Of a stretch of 26,173 nt of DNA, positions 20,493-26,173 are shown piece after piece. Numbering within the stretch: the first letter of the stretch is position 1; each line of letters starts with the position of its first letter. The position numbers were made by a program, and so were the translations under genes. The stretch spans positions 1 to 26,173 of the forward strand of contig NW_025955464.1 of the NCBI RefSeq assembly GCF_022376445.1. Reading direction: 5' to 3'. The DNA is from Fomitopsis serialis (lineage: Eukaryota; Basidiomycota; Agaricomycetes; Polyporales; Fomitopsidaceae). The notes under the pieces were generated by a model. That model was not told the origin of the DNA and did no database searches. It saw only the letters and a list, made by a program, of their open reading frames with translations.

Positions 20493-21976
20493 ATGAGTGC
20501 GCCGACAGGAAAGATTGGTGGCGAATATGGGCCCGTACGGGCGAATATCGACGTGGAGAGGCTAGAGTCGTACTTGGCGGCGCATGTGAAGGCCATCAGG
20601 ACGCCGGTGGACGTCAAGCAGTTCAAGGTGAGTGCTGTTATTGTTGAAGACATGAAGCGATGCTGAAGTAGTCTGCAGTTTGGGCAGGTGGGTTCCTTGC
20701 TGCCAGTGGGTAGGCAGCTACGCAGTGACTGAGACAGACCGGTTGCACAGTCGAATCCGACGTACTTCCTGACGATGCGACGTACGTCCCAGCTCTATGC
20801 TGCCACTGACCTCGCTGACGATTCACGCAGTTCGAAGCGATTTGTGCTGCGGAAGAAACCAGCAGGTCAGCTCGTCTCCTCGACCGCGCACCAGATCGAG
20901 CGAGAGTACACCATGCTGCGAGCACTTCACAAGCACAACACGAACCCGTCGACATCCCCTGAGCAGAGAGTGCCCATCCCAGAGCCTATTATCCTCTGTG
21001 AAGACGTACAGATCATCGGGACGCCGTTCTACGTCATGGAATTCCTCGATGGGCGGATATTCACGGACGTGAGGATGCCGGAGGTCTCACCGCAGACGAG
21101 GTGGGAATGGTATGTGCTCTGTTATGTCTGTACGTTCGACTACGTATGCTCTGGTACTTCAGCTGGTTGTCTGCTGTCCGCGCCCTCGCTGCTCTCTCCT
21201 CCCTCTCCCCCGCCGACCTCGGACTCTCCTCCTTCGGCCCCTCCTCCGCGTACTTCCCGCGGCAAATCAAGTCGCTCAGCCGCGTCTCCGCCGCGCAGGC
21301 CGCCGTGACGGACGTCGACACGCACAAGCCCGTCGGCGAGATCCCGCACTTCGGCGAGCTGATCGCGTGGTACCAGCAGAACCTGCCCGACGAGCGCAAG
21401 ACCGGCCTGCGGGTCGCCCACGGGGATTACAAGCTCGACAACCTCGTCTTTCACCCGACGGAGAACCGGGTGATCGGGATCCTTGACTGGGAGCTGTGCA
21501 CGCTGGGCAGTCCGGTGCGTATCCTCGTCGGGACTAGCTGGGGTGATGAGTAGCTGAGCGTGGTACTGCAGCTGGCCGACCTCGCGAACTTGACGCAGCC
21601 GTGGGCCGTGGACCCTGCGCTGCTTCCGGCCAGCGAGAGTGCGCTGATCGGCTTCAAGAACGTTAACGACGGGCCTATCTCTCTCGAAGTCTTGGAACGG
21701 GAGTACTGCCGACTCGCGGCGCAGCCATATCCCATCAAGGAGATGGTGTTTGCGCGAAGCTGGATGTTGTTCCGGGTACGTGTGCTACACTCTCCGTCTT
21801 GCATGACTGACGTTCGTTGTGTGGAATAGCTCGCGGTCATCACCCAAGGCATCGCGGCGCGTTTTGCACGTCGCCAGGCGAGCTCCGAGAAGGCCCACTT
21901 ATACGCATCCGTGTTCCCGCTCATCGGACACTTGGCGTGGCTAGCCACACAGGAAGGTCCAACTTCGCGATTATGA
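20493..21976 (+). CDS. ACAD10/11-type APH kinase, 6 exons including a 9-nt exon
   Basis: The predicted 401-aa protein matches the stand-alone fungal form of the APH-like kinase domain found at the N-terminus of ACAD10/ACAD11, which phosphorylates 4-hydroxy acids in lipid breakdown. Exons: 20493-20627, 20679-20687, 20751-21109, 21163-21514, 21572-21775, 21830-21976. The micro-exon adds only Phe-Gly-Gln, completing FGQSNPTYFLT, a family motif. Then come RFVLRKKPAGQL (ATP-binding Lys region), QIEREYTMLRAL, GTPFYVMEFLDGRIF (hinge), the catalytic loop VAHGDYKLDNLVFHP (HGDxxxxN) and the metal site GILDWELCTLGSPLADL. It ends with the helical segment RSWMLFRLAVITQGIAARF. In exon 3 an intron-like stretch (20782-20830, GTACGT to GCAG, 49 nt) is read through in frame; splicing it would break the frame, so a missing base near 20773 is suspected. 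The start ATG at 20493 is the first in frame. Confidence 0.85.
20679..20687 (+). other. 9-nt micro-exon (FGQ)
   Basis: TTTGGGCAG sits between a CTGCAG acceptor and a GTGGGT donor, and supplies exactly the three residues needed between VDVKQFK and SNPTYFLT. Phase is 0 on both sides. Confidence 0.75.
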
Positions 21977-22430
21977 AGCGCGTACCATGTTATTCTGTAT
22001 CCAAGTTGGGCAGTACAGTCTGGTCACGCGCTTTGTTGTACTTACATCGCTTGGCGTATCTGCCCTCCGCCAATTCCACCTTTCTAGGCGCTCCAAAGAT
22101 ACATTGCATGCCGAGCCTTTTCCACTGGTGTGACCTTGAATGAGTACGTCCAGTCGGGCTGATTCGATTCACGATATGCGGTGTATACCCTGCTGCGATT
22201 CTGTGGTCAGCCTTTGTCTGCGTCACTGTATGCTAGTGTGATATTTGTCGTTCTTGTTCCAGTGGCATCTTGGACTGCACCGACTGTAGTCTCCGCGATA
22301 CTTGCCTAAGATCTCCTGCTGCTCTAGGCTGTCCTTAGGCATACTTTCGCGTTCAGAACGGCGGTTTATTCGACGCAACGCCGATGACCCTGTTCGCACG
22401 TTGAGGACACCTTTGAGATACACGTCGGGG
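21977..22430. other. Non-coding stretch after the APH-type kinase
   Basis: The plus strand is open in one frame to 22143 but without a recognisable motif. The minus-strand frames are short. I see no supported feature; it probably holds the 3' UTR. Confidence 0.45.
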
Positions 22431-22460
22431 TTCAACGTTCAACGTTCAACGTTTCAACGT
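22431..22460. repeat. Tandem TTCAACG heptamer array
   Basis: Four consecutive copies of TTCAACG occur; the last is preceded by an extra T. The same word appears again at about 22769-22777, so it recurs on both sides of a 300-bp AT-mixed stretch upstream of the amidohydrolase gene. Shortly after the array, GCAGGGATAG / GCAGGGATA is a second short direct repeat. It is probably a microsatellite; a transcription-factor site cluster is possible. Confidence 0.7.
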
Positions 22461-22851
22461 TTATCTGTAATGCAGGGATAGGCAGGGATACACTCGAACT
22501 ACAAGAGTTGCCATTCTGGGCTCGCAGTCGGACCAACCGCTCGGCGCTTGAATTTGAGAGGTGGCTTGTCCAAGTCAACCATCATTCAATCGAAACCACT
22601 CTTCACAATAACAACTCAGTTGCATAGGTCGCGCATACCTGGCTCTGACAAACAGCATTCCCACGAGCAACATGAGCGTAGGAGGTCAGTGAGACAAGCT
22701 GATGTGCACGGCACCTCTTAAAGCTGCCGCCGTATTATCGTCGGCCTGAGAGAGTGGGCCGCGATAAGAGTTCAACGTTCAGGTCCTCCGACCTCATCTC
22801 TCTATTCAAAGCCTTGACTCTGACCCTCTGAAATCTCAGTGTGCAACCACA
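22461..22851. promoter_or_regulatory. Upstream region of the amidohydrolase gene
   Basis: No gene seen. It contains the GCAGGGATA direct repeat, an isolated GTTCAACGTTC word at about 22769 and a pyrimidine-rich leader before the ATG at 22852. No clear TATA box is visible. Confidence 0.35.
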
Positions 22852-24850
22852 ATGTCGCACGGAGACAAGTATCCTGGCTCACCGGAAGAACGAGGGAGCG
22901 CTAGTAAGTGTTGAGTAGTTGTCTCATTATGCGGTTGTTCTAACCATACACTCTGGTGATAGTCTACCCAAGCTGGCGGCATCCAAGCCGTGGATTAGAA
23001 CATCCCCCGCCCCGTGGCTCATCCTGAAGAATGCCAAGGTTGTTGACCCAGCAACGTCGACCCTCTTGCCTGGCTTGCACACCGTAGTCACCAAGGATGG
23101 TCATGTCTCTGCCGTCGTTCCTGACGAGTACGCCTATGAATTCAGTCAGGAGGAGGAGACTGTTCCTCCTATCGAGGTTGACCTCGCGGGGAAATTTGTC
23201 TGCCCGTGCGTAATGCGAACCTAAGGCTAGGATGACGTGCACTCACCACGGCGCAGGGGATTGGTGGATTGTCACGTCCACATCACAGCAACGCCTGGAT
23301 CGAAGTCACTAGCTGAATTGGCTAGAGAACGGCAGGAAGCTGTCTGGTTCCGGTCCACGTACGCCTTGCGAGGTCAGCGCCCTGCGCAGACGCTCGGCCC
23401 TTTGCTAACGTCAATGTGATTGCAGAGATGTTATTACGTGGCTTCACCACCGTGAGGGATACAGGTATGTCTTTCCCTTTTCATGTCTGGACTGGTTTAA
23501 CGACTGTCGCTTAGGCGGTGCCACGAAGACATTAGCAGATGCCGTCTCCGAAGGTCTAATCGTCGGACCCAGGGTTGTCCAGTGCGGACGAGGGCTCTCG
23601 CAGACAGGTACGTCTTTTGCTGGTGCAGCTCAATTCGATCTCTTTATTGTGCTCCTGTAGGCGGACATGGCGACATCGGCAGCACATGCTGTGGAGGCGG
23701 ACATGGACACATGATTGGCCGCGTCTGCGACGGCGTACCCGACGTACTCAAGGCCGTGCGCGAAGAACTCAGAGGTGGCGCTGACTTCATCAAAATCCAT
23801 TGCGGCGGCGGCGTCGCGTCTCCGACGGTGAGTGCTCTCCTTCCTTCATCAGGCTACACGTTCGTCGCTCCTTGCATTGATACGTCCTCTGTGGTAGGAT
23901 GCCATTGAGACTGTACAGTTCACCGCTGAGGAATTACGAGCGATCACCACCACTTGCAAGCAGATGGGAAAAAATTGAGTGCGTGTCCGGGCTCTGATCA
24001 TGAGAAGCGTGTTAACGTCATTCAGCAACGGCGCACGCGTACACCGATGCGGCGGTCCTTCACGCAATCAACAACGGAGTCACCGCGATCGAGCACGGGA
24101 ATCTCATCAGTGAAAGCACTGCTCAAATGCAAGTCGTGCTCGACGCACAGGCTCCTGCGCAAGTCTCCGATGCTCACTGATATCTTAGGATGGCCGAGAA
24201 AGGAATCTTCCTGACGCCGACACTGTCCTGCTACGGCATCATGGTTCGTCCGCCGTTTGAAGACTACCTTCCTCCGGAGGGGAAAGCCAAGAACGAGCAG
24301 GTCATGGCGAAAGGGCTGGATGCCTTGAAAGTCGCAGACAAGGCGGGCGTTGTGATCTGCTAGTACGCCTAATCTGTTCGATGTAGAGCACAAGGAGTCT
24401 AATCATTGACTTTCCCCTTTTGTAGTGGCTCAGACCTGCTCAACAACTTACAGGCACTGCAGACAGAAGAGGTTCGTTCGAAGGATGGGGGCTGCGTCTG
24501 CGATCTATGCTCATACCACATGGACAATTAGTTCACAGTTCGTGCGGCTGCGCTTCCTGCAGCCAAAGTCCTTCAGCACGCCACGACCAACGCCTGTACG
24601 TCGTCTCCTATGATGACTCTAGTAGGACCACGTTCCAGCTAACACTGGTTTCACAGCGAAACTGCTGCGGGACTCCAGACTGGGCACCGTGTCCCCGGGG
24701 AGCTACGCCGACATGCTCATCCTCGACGCGAACCCTCTTGAGGACGTCCGCATCCTCGACTATCCGGAAGACCACTTACTCGCTGTGATCAAGGGCGGTG
24801 TTGTGTTCAGCAGTAGGGTCGAGGGACTACCTGTGCAGGGTGTATATTGA
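22852..24850 (+). CDS. Metal-dependent amidohydrolase, 12 exons, one frameshift
   Basis: About 458 aa, of the amidohydrolase family that includes bacterial Xaa-Arg dipeptidases and the fungal enzyme ochratoxinase; it hydrolyses an amide bond with a two-metal centre. Exons: 22852-22907, 22963-23205, 23257-23372, 23426-23464, 23515-23607, 23661-23827, 23898-23978, 24026-24128, 24189-24362, 24426-24471, 24532-24595, 24657-24850. Metal ligands visible: HVH in GLVDCHVHI, the Lys (usually carboxylated) in ADFIKIHCGGGVASPT, His in TAHAYT, His in AIEHGNLI, Asp in CYGSDLL. It ends AVIKGGVVFSSRVEG. No signal peptide is seen. Intron 8 (24129-24188) is GC-AG. Exon 7 has six A at 23969-23974, giving a TGA; seven would keep the frame, and the exons then sum to exactly 459 codons. 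The first donor is uncertain: GTAAGT at 22904 is stronger but gives the wrong phase, whereas GTGTTG at 22908 fits. The true substrate is unknown. Confidence 0.82.
24129..24188 (+). other. GC-AG intron in the amidohydrolase gene
   Basis: The exon ends CAAAT, followed by GCAAGT, the consensus for the minor GC donor class, and the intron ends CTTAG. Splicing here gives STAQMMAEKGIFLTP, the expected family sequence. Reading through would instead hit a TGA at the end of the intron. Confidence 0.75.
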
Positions 24851-26054
24851 TGCCGCAGTAGTACTGTACGCACTGGTGAGTGTCGAAGTATTGTTATCTT
24901 TTGGGATCCTGACTGTGCACAGTTCAAGGGGCCAGGTTAACCTTTTGTTGTCGTATCATTTGATGGTGCCCTTTACGCAAGCTGAGAAGTCAACGCGCAA
25001 ATGATGCTCTGATTCATCAGAGTTCATACCGCTTCCTGCCACACCTTTCTGAAGTATTGCGACAAGACAGCCCACGTCAGCACTGCTTTCTCGGTCTTGG
25101 ATTGAGGCTACTTAGTCGATACAGTGACACTTGAGGAGATGGTCTTGCCATATCGGCGTGCTAATGTAAACTGGCATGCTTTGTTCTGATGTTCGAGCAC
25201 AACTCGGTAAGTAACCACTGTCTTGGATGCATGCCATGGTTCTCATCTTCACGCATTCCAGGCTTTAATGTCTAGTTCAAATGATCCTCGTAGAACATGC
25301 AAGGTTCGGACGCTGGCCATCCCCACCCGCAATCCTGGAGGTGTCCCTCGTGTCCCAGGGCAGTTGCCACGAACTCTACTTGACGGCGATGCTTGAGCAT
25401 GAAGCCTTGAGGCATGGCTTCATACATACGTGGACTTCGCGCGACATAGTCAAATCGAGCGTCATTAGACCTGTGCAAGATGCAAATCTTGACCGTGCTC
25501 GTACTCCAATATTACAGGGTGTACTCCCAGAGCTTCAGGTTCTGTTCGGTGGAATTTGAATTGCCCAGTCTGCTCAGGGACGTGGAAACATCGTCTTGAT
25601 GTTCCGTGGTCATGCATGCAGGTGTTAAGGTTACTTCCGGCACGTTGCTGTTAGAGCGTCAAAGACGTGCGCAGAGCTTATATTCAAGCTCCAGCACTGC
25701 GTGCATCGTTCCATCTCCATTGCCACCCACCCATACGATAATACCACCGAAAGGTCAGTCCGTAAATTTCAGGATGTGGCCCAGTGATGTTGACCCTGTC
25801 TGGCCTCTCTTAGGAGCCACCAAATTCTGGCTGCCATCCTACTCTTGGGTGTGCGCCATAACTAGTCTCCCGTCTTTGCCAGAGCGTCGCTCGAGTCCAG
25901 TCCCCGAGCGAAGGCACCATAGGTTTTGGGTCGTACATAGCCCGGCTATCACTGTAAGTGCCCCTCCCTGACAGATTGATATCTCATACATATTCTGGCC
26001 AGAAATCTGATCGCCACAGTTCCTCTTGAAGAATCACACGAAGTGCATTGCACA
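24851..26054. other. Region with no supported gene
   Basis: The start is probably the amidohydrolase 3' UTR. Plus-strand open frames at 25281-25559 (92 codons) and 25606-25971 (121 codons, Pro/Ser-rich) have no motifs, no convincing splice partners and no similarity I can name. A minus-strand frame at 25272-25478 is equally anonymous. Confidence 0.4.
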
Positions 26055-26173
26055 ATGAATCCACAGCACTCAGCCTTTCCATCACGTTCCGCATCGTCGA
26101 CATCGCAGTCATCGGCCCGCTACGGAAAACCGAGCACAGTCGGCCAGAGCGTCGCTTTGAAGGATGGCATAGC
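26055..26173 (+). CDS. Possible start of a gene cut by the window edge
   Basis: ATG at 26055 in a good context (A at -3) opens a frame that runs to the window end: MNPQHSAFPSRSASS..., rich in Ser, Pro and Gln, as expected for a disordered N-terminus of a regulatory protein. Only about 39 codons are available, so neither coding status nor function can be judged. Confidence 0.3.
   Translation, partial: MNPQHSAFPSRSASSTSQSSARYGKPSTVGQSVALKDGI

Noticed and set aside
21140..21454. Minus-strand 104-codon frame rich in Gly and Glu
   Set aside because: Antisense of the ACAD10/11-type kinase exon with the HGD motif; produced by high-GC codon use.

Overview
The window is nuclear DNA of a filamentous basidiomycete, most likely an Agaricomycete and perhaps a Polyporales species (the order is an inference). 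The evidence is very compact genes with many 42-70 nt GT-AG introns, CTNA-type branch sites close to the 3' splice site, TATA boxes, and a typical fungal gene set: F-box/RNI-like protein, FAD aromatic hydroxylase, aminoglycoside-phosphotransferase (APH)-fold proteins, dynactin p25, eIF4G-like protein and a metal-dependent amidohydrolase. There are no bacterial-style operons. Exon boundaries were derived by hand by matching phases across splice sites.

Left part (1-5.4 kb): low-complexity CTGA-type sequence, an unrecognised two-exon gene (289-1133), a roughly 450-bp MITE with perfect terminal inverted repeats (2044-2494), an intact ten-exon FAD-dependent aromatic monooxygenase (2903-5105), and a decayed fragment of a second copy just downstream (5240-5347).

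Middle (5.5-14.2 kb): a decayed APH-family gene (5560-6891, +). An intact five-exon F-box gene (9327-7425, -) is followed by the 3' end of a second F-box copy (about 10316-9818, -), which lies back to back with a third FAD-monooxygenase fragment (10353-10476, +). A three-exon eIF4G-type gene (14190-10658, -) comes next. It has a well-conserved MIF4G domain, two tandem MA3-containing exons and none of the usual long N-terminal half. Exon 3 fits exon 1 directly, so exons 2 and 3 may be alternatives.

Right part (15.5-26.2 kb): a gene for a secreted or ER-targeted kinase-like protein with one apparent frameshift (16627-15595, -). A frameshifted TMEM70-like mitochondrial protein gene (18869-18035, -) shares a 92-bp divergent promoter with an intact dynactin subunit 5 gene (18962-19760, +). 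An ACAD10/11-type APH kinase (20493-21976, +) contains a 9-nt micro-exon. A twelve-exon amidohydrolase gene (22852-24850, +) has a GC-AG intron and one homopolymer frameshift. A possible gene start runs off the right edge.

These genes do not form one pathway. The window mixes housekeeping genes (dynactin p25, TMEM70-like, eIF4G-like) with fast-evolving accessory families (F-box, FAD monooxygenase, APH) that show birth-and-death duplication. Several genes are intact except for single-base indels, so either early pseudogenisation or residual sequencing error must be considered. I saw no CRISPR array, tRNA, rRNA or autonomous transposon.
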